From assembly GCF_016859285.1 (NCBI RefSeq), contig NC_053414.1, positions 1 to 64,000 on the forward strand: a DNA stretch of 64,000 nt, written 5' to 3'. The DNA is from Xiphias gladius (lineage: Eukaryota; Chordata; Actinopteri; Istiophoriformes; Xiphiidae). The notes beneath the pieces are model-generated. The model was not told the DNA's origin. It made no database searches and was given only the letters and a program-made list of their open reading frames with translations. Made by a program: the position numbers and the translations under genes. How positions within the stretch are numbered: the first letter of the stretch is position 1; every line of letters starts with the position of its first letter. Positions 1 to 10,593 of this stretch are shown piece after piece.

Positions 1-1860
1 CATTATGCACAAAATACCCCTGAGCAGCAGTTTCCATGTCCCCCTCAGGAGACACCGGCTCAAAAGGGCCTTCAGCGAGTGATCAGACTATTGTTCCTGA
101 GCTACCTCACTATGAGAAATGGCCTTGAGAGGCACAGGTATGACTACAACTTTTTCCAGAGCAGCCTCATCGTTTCTGCGAACCATAGCTCGAGTTCTTA
201 CGCAAGCTGGGAACAACTCCGCCTCAGGGACAGACTCTGCTGTTTTAACCACCTCTGACTTTGAGGGCAGCGATACTGTAATGCGGGTAACCACATTAGG
301 GGGCGGAGCATCGGCCCAGACTTTACATCCTACCGGGTAATTCCCCAAAATCATCTCGACCTCCTCCACAGGCAATGCCGGACACACCCCAACTGCTACC
401 TATCTGGTGACCGAACCGCAGACTAGCTCCAGTTTATGCACTGGTACTGGAATAATAGTCATACCCATACCCTGCATCGTGTAGCCTACCAGGGTCTCTC
501 AAAATTTTAACTGCAAGTTACTTCTTTCCAGGCAGGGACACATGACCATCTGAAAGAAACGCTGAATAATCCCCTTTACTTTCAGGCACACAAGCAGGGG
601 AACCGGGGGAATCAGAATGACCCACTGTTTGTAGTGCCAGCTGGGCAGAAGAAACGACAGGGGCAGCCAAAGCAGCAGATTTTACTTGTGCATTACCTGA
701 AAACTTTGCTTTCCTCTAAGAGCAGGACATTCATTTTTCCAGTGCCCTTACATTGGCAATAATTACAAGTTCTACCGAATCATTTCTCTTCCAAGTACTG
801 TGTTTAGGTCCATAAGAACTGGACTCTATATGACATAAAGATTTACCCATGCGTGCTGAAAAACTACTCTGCTGCACATTAGCCAGGTTAAACGATTTCG
901 CCAAATGTATGTTTATGAGTCAGAATTTACTCATCGCCAAAACGGCTGCTTCTTGGGGGCCTTTTAACTTTTCGGTCATTTATGTAAGTAGCAATATTAT
1001 CTGACACGCAGTTTTACAGTTGCTCAAGTGCTACTAAATCACACAGTTATTGAAAAGTTTTAACCTCTGATGCAGAACACCAGCAAATAAGCTGTACAAC
1101 CAAATCTCTCATAAATTCGGTCTGGTGTTCCTTCTTTCTCAAATTCCTGAAACGTTGCCGATAGGCCTCAGGAACAAACTCTTACACCCGCAACACTGCA
1201 GACTTAAAACTACCATATCTTTTTACTCCCTACCACCATCAAAGACGCATGGGCCTCCTGTGCCTTACCTGTGAGGACGATTACAACAATAAGCTGCGAT
1301 GCTCATCAAACCAGTCACGGGACTCTGCCACCCGCTCAAACAAAGAAAACAACTGGTCTGGATCTTTTTCTATGATCTTGGGAAGCAATTTCAGGTTAGT
1401 TCCAATATCAAATCCACTTTTTTCCTGAACAGCACCCCCACCAAACAGCTTTCCCTCTATTATCAGCTTCATTTTATAGTGTTCCAATTCTAATTTTGCC
1501 TTCTCATTTTTTGTTTCATCACTTCCACTTCCAATTGTTTATACTGTAACATTTTGTCCTGTTCTAATTCAATCATTAACTGCTTTTCAAATGTTAAAGC
1601 ATCATGGGTCACTGTAGGTGGAGCCCATCATGTTTACCCACAACTTCAGACAAAATCTCATCATCAACCAGTTTATTTTTCAGAAAAGCTTTTAAAAATT
1701 TTCTTTCAAACGTTTATCAGTCACCTCAATATCAAAGTGCTCAGCAATCTTTAATAATTGGTCCTTCTTACACTGATCCAATAACTCCACTGAAGGAGTC
1801 TGAATAAATCTCAAAAGAGACCATATTCATAGTCATACCTTCAAATAGAGGACAAAGAGT
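1..1860 (-). mobile_element. Gmr1-like Ty3/Gypsy fossil, gag part, cut by the window edge
   Basis: On the minus strand the reading matches the gag part of the fuller copy at 55703-60290, including the stretch with FGGGAVQEKSGFDIGTNLKL near 1281-1487. The pol part lies left of the window. It sits antisense to the TRG cassette, in the V-J interval of cassette 1. It is broken, with many breaks. The same insertion is present in the other cassettes, so it predates their duplication. Confidence 0.8.
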
Positions 1861-3050
1861 GTAACAGGTGCACCTCAACAAAAATATTTTGTTACTATCA
1901 GCTTATTTGGTTTACAATTAAAGAATATTTTTTTCCCCAGTTTCCCGCTATTAAAATAGGTTGGAAGTGGATTCCAGGGAATCTCTTTTCCTGGGATTAA
2001 ACACTACACCAAAGTTATGACAATTCATCAAGAATTCATTGGGCAACAAAACAATGGACTTTATCACAGGATATAGCTGTTCGTGTCCCATCTCCAACAG
2101 AGAGTCGCTTTTGATTTGTTTTAAAGAATCACAACGATGTTTCCCTGACCTTAAGGTTATTATAGCTTTATCCATGACGACAAAGCTCATCAAACCTTAA
2201 CAAAGTGTTTATTTTAACACAAATCATGATCTTTACTTGAACCTGACCAAACATGAACCAAAGTGTTGTCACATCATAAAACCGACAAGTCCTCAAACCT
2301 AAATGACCATATGAGTCCTTTGTCACTAGTCTCTGATACGACCCCTGGGAGTGTTTCATGAATTAGTGCCCCTACGGCGGCAGGAGAGATGCCACAGATC
2401 GACTTAAACAGTGTTGTATAAACAAAGAACTAACCCATTTATGCTGAGACAATGCTATGGTCAAGGTTTGATTAGGTTTAGGTACAAAAACAACTTATTG
2501 AGGTTTAGGGAGAGATCATGGTTTGGGTTACAATAAGTAACTCATTAAGGTTACAGGACCTTTGTTGTCATGGTTACAATAATCAACAAGTGGTTAAGGT
2601 AATTGAACGCTCATGGTCATGGTTAAGAGAAACAGCATTAATTATCGATTTGAAATGGTAAACAAACAGCAGTGTCCCCTGTTAAAGTCCAATGTGTTGT
2701 CAACCCATTCATCCATCCACAATCTCCTCCCTCGTGAAGTTTGTGGAGCTATAACATCGTCACCTGACTTCCTCCTTTAATACCATTATACTTCCTGCAG
2801 CCACGAGATGGCTTCATCAGTTGAATGTAAACTTGTGGTTTTGGGATATTTGCCAGAAAAACTGACGGTTTCTCACTCGACTGTAAGATATCACTCAACA
2901 ATGAAAGGTAAACATGGGTGATAAGCTGTTTGCAGCAACGACATATGGGCTGCTTGTTTATGGGAGGACAGTCTCCATAAAACGGATTTATTTTCCTACA
3001 GTGATTTGTAACAGGTTTGGAAGAAACAGACAAATAATGTTGTCCTGCTG
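1861..3050. repeat. Noncoding repeat stretch in the V-J interval of cassette 1
   Basis: No gene is recognised. The stretch around 2450-2640 is rich in AACC/GGTT words (aaggtttgattaggtttagg and similar), of a kind common in fish interspersed repeats. A 103-codon open frame lies on the minus strand at 2749-3060 and is also open in three other cassettes, but it resembles nothing I know. The inverted counterparts lie at 15790-16960 and 45330-46490, with a direct copy at 60290-61467. Confidence 0.6.
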
Positions 3051-4165
3051 ATGGAGGCATCTGGTCAGAAAAACTTGCGTGTGTTTGTTGTAGAGAACAG
3101 TTACAATCAACAAAAAAGTCACAAAATAGTCACAATGGACGTCACACAAGGCAAGTTGGTTCCACTGACTTTCAGCTGCTACAGTCTGGAACTCAATGGA
3201 TTAGTCCACTACTTGTCTACCTCCCTGGCTCAAATTCAGCAGATCCCCCACAGCATCCCTCCTGGGGGCAGTATGGTGAGCACCTTCCTCAGCTCAGACG
3301 TGAACAGTTTGACCTATGAATAGATAGGAGACTGCCTCTCCCGCTCTGCTGTTCCCCAGAGTCTCGCTAGGCCGGTAAGAAAGGAGATGGTGTAAGTGGT
3401 TCTGGCTTTTTTGATGGGGACAGAGGAAGGCTGGAGTTTGAAAGGTTTGCAGGCTCCTGGCTCCCTGGAGTAGCATTCAGGTGGTTATAGGCAGGGTTTG
3501 GAGGTGGAAACCGCCAGAGCAGGAACTGGAGACACTGCAGGAAGTGGCTGGGTTTGGATCAGCTCAATGGAGCCCAGGATGCACTCATGGAGGGAAGCCT
3601 CATGCAGTCCAATAGCTATCGATGTGAATTGATGTTCATGGCGCATTTAATGGCGTTGGTCAACTCAGTTCCTGGTCCCAAAGAGCTCGCAGCTGAGGTT
3701 TAGTCCATACTGTTCACATTGTACTGTGACGGCTCAGGTTGAGAAGGACTCAATAGAAAGACTCAGGACTTAGAGACATCGGTAAAAGTTCAGAACAGTT
3801 CATCTTCATCATGGCTCGTCAAAAAGGAGGAGGCAAGGGAAAAAAGTAGGCGGTGGGCCGTGTTGGGTAACAGGCAGGAAGATGAACCAGGCAAAAGGCG
3901 AAAGGAGCAGGCAGGAGGCTCAATCTAAGACCAGGCAGGTAATCAGAACCAGGAAAAAACAAGAAAAACAGCCAAAAAAGGCAGGAAAGCTACAGCGTGG
4001 AAAGCACAATAGGCAATCTGGCAGGAAAGGAGCGAAAATGGGCCAGTATAAATACTACGACCTGATTAGGGAGTTGGGAACAGGTGAGTAGGTGGAAGGG
4101 GAGGAGTCAGGTGGCTGAAAGGCGGGAAAGCCGGGGGGACTGCAGGACAGGAGGTCGTGGCAGGG
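3051..4165 (-). mobile_element. Second Ty3/Gypsy fossil: gag fragment plus LTR-like end
   Basis: On the minus strand the gag fragment shows the patterns TYTISFLTGLARLWGTAE and, further on, an AAESQWNQLAL-like motif, both typical of Ty3/Gypsy gag. Ahead of it (about 3790-4165) is a stretch with a TATTTATAC box and polypyrimidine runs that looks like an LTR. It is a different family from the Gmr1-like element. Only the 5' part of an element is present and it is broken in several places. Copies sit at the same place in all five cassettes. Confidence 0.65.
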
Positions 4166-4730
4166 TCTGAAATGAAATGAGGAGAGTTAGTAATGTGGAA
4201 AAATGAATGAATGCATGAATGAACTGTGACAAATCAAACATTTCTTAAATCTACCTCCTTATCTAAGCTTAATGAGCGAACCACATGAAATACTGTTGAG
4301 TTCTTTTATGTTGTAGAGATGGTTTTGTAGTGATATGCATCATTACACTTGTCTGCAATACATTGTGTATTTTATTGTGTTGTGTTTTATTTTTATTATG
4401 TATATTGATTTTGTTTTGTACTTTTTACATGGTATGTTGTATAATGCTTAAGAGAGACTGTCTGTCACAGAAGAGGAATTCAAAAAAAAATGTTGATGAT
4501 GATGTGAAGTCAAGGACCAAAAAGTTACCACAGTTCATCCTGGGGGGAACGTGAACGTCTGAAACTATTTATATGTGAATATTTGTTGAGATATTTGAGC
4601 AAAAAAGAGAAGAAAGGAAGAGACAGTCATGTTGATGTGAACATGAGAGAAACACTTGGTGGAGCTGAAACATGATCCTGGTTCATCATTTGGACTCGTT
4701 CACCTCAGCTGACACATTCAACAGCAGACA
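4166..4730. other. Noncoding DNA upstream of J, cassette 1
   Basis: AT-rich, with a short GAATGAATGCATGAATG simple repeat near 4204-4222. No gene is seen. An ATG at 4672 opens a frame that runs through the RSS into J; see the J entry. Confidence 0.5.
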
Positions 4731-4758
4731 GGTTTTTGTACCAGTCTGTTTCACTGTG
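4731..4758 (+). other. J recombination signal, 12-bp spacer (cassette 1)
   Basis: Nonamer GGTTTTTGT (4731-4739), a 12-bp spacer, and heptamer CACTGTG (4752-4758) abutting the J coding end. Both elements match the consensus exactly. A 12-RSS on J paired with a long-spacer RSS on V is the arrangement expected of TRG. Confidence 0.95.
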
Positions 4759-4810
4759 AGAGGAAAGTACTACTTCATCTTTGGCTCTGGAACTAAACTG
4801 TATGTAAAAG
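4759..4810 (+). CDS. TRGJ: TCR gamma J segment (cassette 1)
   Basis: This 52-bp J segment encodes RGKYYFIFGSGTKLYVK and ends in phase 1 at a clear splice donor (AAAAG|GTAAG). It supplies the end of CDR3 and the G strand of the gamma-chain V domain after V-J joining. The FGSG motif and the KLYV ending resemble mammalian TRGJ (FGSGTTLVV). The last base combines with AT at the start of the C exon to give Asp (DEP). An ATG at 4672 lies in frame with J and the frame stays open across the RSS. No other J was found in this cassette. Confidence 0.93.
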
Positions 4811-6498
4811 GTAAGAATCTACATTTATTTTCCTTCAGTTGTTTTACTGAAGAAGTTTAAAATGTGTTTTCAGTCAGTTTCTGCTGCTTCAGACTTTACA
4901 TGTTAGTTTTTTCATAGTTAGTACAAAGTTCCTTATGCAGCCGCTCTGAAATGGAAAGGTTGGATAATTTGTGAAAAGATGTTTAAATCTCACTGCACAG
5001 CAGAAGGAATTCTTTATTTCTGCTCGAGGTAAAAAGTTCTGATATTGTGAGTGCAATCTGAATCAGCTGCTGCTGAATGAATCATCAGACGTCTTCTCTC
5101 TCCTGAAATCAATTCATTTTTAGACAAATGACTGTGGAGGATTTTCCTGCTCAGTTGACTTTTTGTACAAAATTTAGAGTTGATCAAAGTGAATTTCAGT
5201 GATGAGCAGAATTCTTCACATTCAGTCTAATTCATAAAAGTAAAATGTTTCCTAAACGTTCATTTTGTTCACGGGAAATGATATTTCTAAAGTTTCTGGA
5301 GGTAAATACATTAAATGAACACAGTTGTTTTCTGATAATAGATTTATTCTGTATGAAATATTGGGAAAAAATTACGTTTTATATTCAACATTACATAAAA
5401 GTTGTTTGATGTTAAATGATCAAGAGAGTGTCAATTAAATATAATTAATAGACTGAAAAGACATTTTCTGTTCATGCAGTATATCAGCATGATGATGTAC
5501 AATATATAAATCTATATTACCAAGGTAAAATTCACAGTAAATACATGTTTCAGGTTAAAACTGTATATTTAATGATTGTAATGTCTCTTTATTTAATGGT
5601 GAATGTGTTTTTTTGTGTAAGATATATTAACAATAAGGTGAAATATATTTGGCATTATCTCAAGAGAAATAGGCTATATGTTATTTTTATTATATTTGTT
5701 TTCTGTTGTTTCTATGACTGGAAATATTTTTTGCAAAATGTAGAATTTAAAGTAGCTTTTGTGGTTTAATGTAGAATTTGTTCAAAATTATAAGAGGTTA
5801 AATTTTAAGTGTACATTTTCATCATGACATTATGAAAAAATTATTTATTTGACACAAAATGGAATATATACATATGTATATACATATATATATGTGTGTG
5901 TGTGTGTTTAATGTTTAGAGACATTCTACTTGTGTAGCTACGAGAAAATACAAAAACACGCTCAAACTTCTTTATTTAAAATCAAACATATATGACCAAA
6001 CTATATCATGGTCAATGTTTCAGGAATAAAATCTTGTGATATTATTCATATTGTGAAATCTGCCGTTAACACTGTTTATCTCACGACTGTCATTGTATGT
6101 TAAATAATGCTAAGTGTGTCTTTTGTAAAAGATATAGTTAAAATATTGAAAACATCCTAATATAATATTATGATGACACATATATTCCGAGCTTATGATT
6201 TATAAAAGTGAAACATGAATCTAAAGAATTGAACTGCTGTTGCCATCTTTAACTTCCTTTAGCTTCCTCTTCTTTCTCTGATCGTAGACATAATATACAA
6301 CCATGATATATAGCACAGTAAATATATGTGGAGGTGAATCCAGTGCATGTGCTGAACTTTGTGCTGTATTGATGAGTAGTTTAGTGACCAGAGTCCATGT
6401 AGTTTCCAGGATCAGACTGAATGCAGTGCAGTGCTGGAAGCTGCTGCTGACTGTGTGAATGTGTGTCTGTGCTGCTTGTTGCTGCTGTCACGCTTCAG
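4811..6498. other. J-C intron, cassette 1
   Basis: About 1.7 kb of AT-rich intron between the J donor and the C acceptor. A TATA/CATA tract leads into a (TG)n microsatellite near 5868-5908. A 74-codon open frame at 5545-5769 is very AT-rich and is not considered a gene. The inverted copies are at 12338-14051 and 41871-43583. Confidence 0.8.
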
Positions 6499-7783
6499 AT
6501 GAGCCGGTAGTGAAGCCTGTGGTGAGCGTGTACCCAGCAGCATCCAGAGCCCACCTGGAGGAAGAGCTCCCTGCTGTGTCTGGCCTCAGACATGTCTCCT
6601 CCTCTGGTCCAGTTCTCCTGAAAAGACAGAAGCAGGATGGTCCTCTGGAGGAGCTGCCCCTGCTGAGGGAGAGCAGCTGGAGCTCACAGGGTCGGATCGC
6701 GCCGCTGCCTTGCTGATTCATCAGCCAGAGAACAGCACCTATAAATACCGCTGCTACGTCAGGCACGAGGGGGGCACAGTGGAGGCCCAGACAGAACAAG
6801 GTAATGAAGGCTGGGTGACTGTGTTCAGCAGTGATTCAGCTTCACGTGGAGACACTGTCAAAGACAGCAGAGCAGCAGAGGACTGACTGATTTCTCACTG
6901 CAACGCCAAACATTTGAATCCTTTTCTGTTTCAGAGGTTCCAGCTCCAGCAGCCTCCTGTCCTCCAGAGAGAGAGCCACCTGCCCTGCCAGCTGTGCAGC
7001 AAGCTGACGGTAAGATCCCCTGCTGCCTCTCTGCATGGACAGCTCCAATGTTCTGCTGCAGTTAGGGCTGCATATCAGTCTGTTCACCCTCTGCACATCC
7101 CTGAGGGATTTAAACCCACACTCTTCGATTCTGTTAGAGTTTCCAACAGCACAACAAATCCCAGTAACAGAGCCTTCACATCACCATTCTGACTAATAAC
7201 ACGTGTTGGGGGCTCTATACTAAATGTGGGGCTTTGAGGGTCCTAATAACAACTTGAGGGACTATATCTTAAAGTTCCACTAATTAATATTTCTGTATGA
7301 CGAATGAATCGAATGACTCTGTGTAAGGTGAAAGGTCAGAGATGACTTTTTCACTAGTTGTGGAGTTCTTCTGCCCCCAAGTGGCTGCAAAAAGAAAATC
7401 AATGAATCCAACTTCAAACTCATAATAATCAGATTTTCTTATATTTGCACTTTCCATTTGTTTCTGGAGTTACTTTAATTGTCATAAACACTTAGCAGAA
7501 CAAGGTAATGAAGTCTTGGTGACTGTGTTCAGCAGTGGTTCAGCTTCATGTGGAGACGCTGTCAAAGACAGCAGAGCAGCAGAGGACTGACTGATTTCTT
7601 TTTTCATCCCTTTCTATTTCAGTGGTTCCCCTGGATCCTCTCCAGCGTCAGTGCAGGGTGAAGCTGTTCTGTCTGCTGTACACAGCGCTGATAGTGAAGA
7701 GTCTGGTGTACTGCTGTGGACTCTCTCTGATCAGGATCCTCAGAAACAAGGGACCATCCACCAGTGGCACACATGCCGACTGA
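6499..7783 (+). CDS. TRGC: TCR gamma constant gene, long form; first exon frame-disrupted (cassette 1)
   Basis: There are three exons. Exon 1 (6499-6800) encodes the Ig-C domain, starting DEPVVKPVVSVYPAASRAHL. Exon 2 (6935-7009, 75 bp, phase 1-1) encodes a proline-rich connecting peptide with one Cys, EVPAPAASCPPEREPP then ALPAVQQAD. Exon 3 (7623-7783) encodes QRQC, a membrane span with its charged Lys (TALIVKSLVYCC) and a short tail ending GTHAD. The Lys is the residue that pairs with CD3 in gamma chains. Exon 1 is 302 bp against 309 bp in cassettes 2-4. The 7-bp shortfall is spread over four places (near 6560, 6619, 6658 and 6706) and breaks the frame. Exons 2 and 3 look sound. This could be a pseudogene or uncorrected base-call errors; the losses fall partly in G or C runs. 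Splice sites are intact. Confidence 0.88.
6793..6895 (+). repeat. Direct repeat, left copy, flanking the connecting-peptide exon
   Basis: This 103-bp stretch starts at AGAACAAGGTAATGAAG, the end of C exon 1 and its donor. It recurs at 7497-7599 with a handful of differences. Exon 2 lies between the two copies. Minus-strand cassettes have a single hybrid copy and no exon 2. Confidence 0.85.
7497..7599 (+). repeat. Direct repeat, right copy, flanking the connecting-peptide exon
   Basis: Partner of 6793-6895. It ends just ahead of the polypyrimidine tract of the transmembrane exon. It also carries a copy of the exon 1 donor sequence, here without an exon in front of it. Confidence 0.85.
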
Positions 7784-8106
7784 CTGTTTTCTGCTTTTCT
7801 GCCTTTTCTCACCATCAGTTCATCTCATCTACTCATTGCTCAGGAGTCAGAAGTGCACAGTCTAGATTCAGTCATCCGAAATACATACACATGTATATTT
7901 GCAGTTCCTCAGTGGGAATTCTGTGTTTGAGTGTTATTTTGATACACCTTTTTACAATATTTCCAATGCTACATTCTGACTTGTGCGATAATAGAAATTT
8001 AAGCTGAATCATTAGCTGCTTGGTAGATTTTGTCTTACTCACAGTATTTTTTTCAATACATTCTGCAGGGTTTAGGTTTGTCAGATGTATTCACTGTAAA
8101 CGTCTC

Positions 8107-8112
8107 AATAAA
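8107..8112 (+). terminator. Poly(A) signal of the cassette 1 TRGC transcript
   Basis: AATAAA 324 bp after the stop codon, followed by a GTGTGTTTGTTCTTT-rich stretch. This gives a plausible 3' UTR of about 0.34 kb. Confidence 0.55.
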
Positions 8113-8377
8113 CCGAAAAATCAGTGTGTTTGTTCTTTATAATCATCATGTATTTTATTGATTTCAAACAGAAAATGTGCTTCATTGGCAAGTTTGTTGA
8201 AATATACAAGTAACTTGACTCTGGTTATAAGTAGCTCTTAATATACTTTCACATAATGTCAAAAACAAACTGACAGGATGATATAAATATAGGCACACAG
8301 CTAAAAAAAACGCATAGCGACACTACAAAACATAAGCAAACATAAACATGTAGTTATTTTATGTAAACCAGTGGCTG

Positions 8378-8640
8378 TGGGTGTACCACCAGGCTCAGTG
8401 CTGGGTCCCCTGATCATTTAGGTTGTAAATTAATCATCTTTTATAACTGTGTCATAGTGGACGTCAAACTCTATGCTGATGAAACAATGGTTTACGACCA
8501 TGAACAATCAGCAGATGGAGCTGCTTTAAAACTACACTTGTTATAAAAATGATCACACAGCAGCTTGATCAGTCGAGGCTGAAGTTTAAATGTTGAAAAC
8601 GATGGGTTTGTTTATTTTGTTTCAGAAAACCCAAATACAA
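8378..8640 (+). mobile_element. LINE reverse transcriptase fragment
   Basis: The stretch translates to VAVGVPPGSVLGPLII and, in a neighbouring frame, VKLYADETMVY, followed by an SRLKFNVGKTM-like stretch (clearer in the duplicate at 37909). These are the GVPQGSVLGP, YADDT and RLKLN.KT motifs of a non-LTR RT of the L2/Rex/jockey kind. The YADD box reads YADE. Only about 260 bp remain, frameshifted, without 5' or 3' ends. Confidence 0.75.
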
Positions 8641-9012
8641 CTTCAGTTTCACATTTCTATCATTAGAAAAAATGTTTGGTATAGTTACTGATTATGAGTG
8701 AACTAAGATTTATATTTATCTAACACGTTACAAGACAGAATCACAAAATAATTCACACAGAAATACACAAGTAACATATGCAATGTAAAAGAAAAACACA
8801 GCATGTTGTACAGTAACATATAATGTAGATAACATACAATGGGTCAGTGGGATTGATGAGATGAAGGAATTAACATCTGGTACTGATTGAGATGTACAGA
8901 CTCCCCTGACAAAAGGTGTTTTTTTTTAATCAACTGTAACTTACTAAAATAACGAGACCTGAGGTGAACCAACATGGACGCTGTAGTTCTGCTTCGAGAA
9001 GAGAACGACAAC

Positions 9013-9055
9013 ATGACTTGTTTGTCTCAGTGGTTTGTGGTTGTGTCTCTGTGTG
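9013..9055 (+). pseudogene. Possible orphan V leader exon
   Basis: ATG opens MTCLSQWFVVVSLC and ends in phase 1 at G|GTGAG. Length (43 bp) and phase match the leader exons of the TRGV genes at 51068 and 54183. A polypyrimidine tract and CAG follow at 9112; beyond it GRDSVLNMLSWYQFK contains a WYQ like framework 2, but the frame soon stops and no RSS was found. It may be a V remnant or a chance ORF. It is duplicated at 38545-38587. Confidence 0.3.
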
Positions 9056-10055
9056 GTGAGTTTTCTTGCTCGGATTAATGACAACAAATGTACTTTTTTT
9101 TTTAATTTGCAGGCAGGGACTCGGTGTTGAACATGCTCTCATGGTATCAATTTAAATACTGTGAAATGTAATTTTTCTAAAGGAGAAATTCATGAGAGGA
9201 TGTAAGATTTCAGAAACACCAACATTTCAGAATGAATCTCTTTTATTAATATTTCATATGAGAAATTACTGATAATTTGATAATAAAATAAGAACATAGT
9301 AATGAAAATATGAATTATTATATGCCTAAATCAAAACGTCTTACTTGCTATAATACTGATCCTTTCATTACCTTCAAGTTTTAGTAGTCAAAGAATAATT
9401 AATTATTATTAACATCTTATATATACAAAAAAACCCACAGAAATATTTAGTTTCCTTCTTCCTAAAAACCTGCAGGAGGATATTTTATGTAAATCGGATG
9501 TTTATTCATATTCTAATGTAAAGCATTTATTTCTATGTGTTTAAAATTCACAAAAATCTCTGAAAATCATGATTTCAGTTGCGTTCTTAATATTAAAATC
9601 TTTTCTACTTTTTAAAAAAATATTTCTACTTTTTTCAAGTGTTCTTCATCTGTGTAGGAGTCAGTCATTATTTATTATTATAATAATGACGCCCACCAAC
9701 ACCTCACAGTTTTATTCTGAATTCTCTCATGTTCAGACTTCTTTTAGTAATTTGTCTAGTTTAAATGCTCTAAAGGCTGAAAACACAGTTCGATTTAGTG
9801 ACAGGTAATAAAATGGGACCTTTGCAGACTGAAGGAGCTTTAACTTCTTTTTATTTCATCCAGGTTCATTTCTCAGCTCCGAGGTCAGGATTTGAGCTGG
9901 TTCTCTCACAGAGTGAGAACACAGATCCTTCCTGGAATGATTCTTTAACCAGAGTGGATGCTTGTAACTGTCATTGTGTTGTCACAGTGAAAGCCCAGAG
10001 CTGACGGCGTGAAGGCTGCAGAGCAGGAACCCACACAGCCCATCTACTGCAGGAA

Positions 10056-10593
10056 AGGAAGTGTTGATTTTTTATGAGTCCTAATAACCACTGAGAACAG
10101 ATTCATATCTGCTGCTGTACACACTCATGAACCCCCCCTCCCTCTCTGTAGTTTGTCTCTTAGTGACACTTTTTCCAATGAGTCCTCCACCCACACAGAG
10201 TTAAACTGAGCCCAGCGACCCACAGAGATGAACCACCCGGAGGTCTCGCCCTTTGGATTTCTTTTATAGAGATTTGGAGTTTTAGCACTTAAAGGTCGCT
10301 TTACAGTTTTACTGCCAACAAGTTCTCCTACATACCTGACACAGGTTGTTTGTCAGGACCCTCCAGAACTACAAGAATCAGAGTTTTCTGATCTGACGTC
10401 TCTAGAATTTGTCATCTAAGCTATCTAAGCTCTGAGGACCGTGGTTATGCAAATTAATTATTGTTAAGTTTCAGAGACCCAAGTAGTGAGGAGGTCCGGG
10501 AGCTAAAGTCAGGACCTAAATCAGGAGCTTCAGTGCGTTCATGTTCTGATTTCAGCCAAAAACGTAATGAACCGTTCTTATAACCAACCACAA
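10056..10593. promoter_or_regulatory. Candidate shared TRG 3' enhancer: Ets, octamer and RUNX-like sites
   Basis: The region contains AGGAAGTG (10056-10063, Ets-like), CGTGGTT next to a perfect octamer ATGCAAAT (10447-10454), and AACCACAA (10586-10593, RUNX-like). Ets, octamer and RUNX sites are typical of antigen-receptor enhancers, and mammalian TRG enhancers lie 3' of C. This spot is 3' of two convergent C genes. The motifs are short, so this is inference. Confidence 0.3.

Noticed and set aside
2749-3060. 103-codon open frame (minus), also open at 15794-16105, 45326-45637 and 61166-61477
   Set aside because: The copies are young duplicates, so staying open means little. Composition and sequence resemble no known protein, and it lies in repeat DNA next to a retro-fossil.
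5545-5769. 74-codon hydrophobic frame in the J-C intron (also 35058-35282)
   Set aside because: Extreme AT richness produces such frames by chance. The inverted copies at about 13090-13310 and 42620-42840 do not keep it, and there is no other sign of a gene.
6499-7783. Immunoglobulin light-chain constant region
   Set aside because: The V long-spacer and J 12-spacer layout would also fit lambda-type light chains, but the Lys-bearing transmembrane exon and the connecting peptide make it a TCR chain; no D segment argues against TRB and TRD.
7651-8007. 118-codon frame MQGEAVLSAV... and its copies at 11695, 37179 and 41228
   Set aside because: It is an out-of-phase shadow of the transmembrane exon; the splice phase and the LIVKSLVY span favour the other frame.
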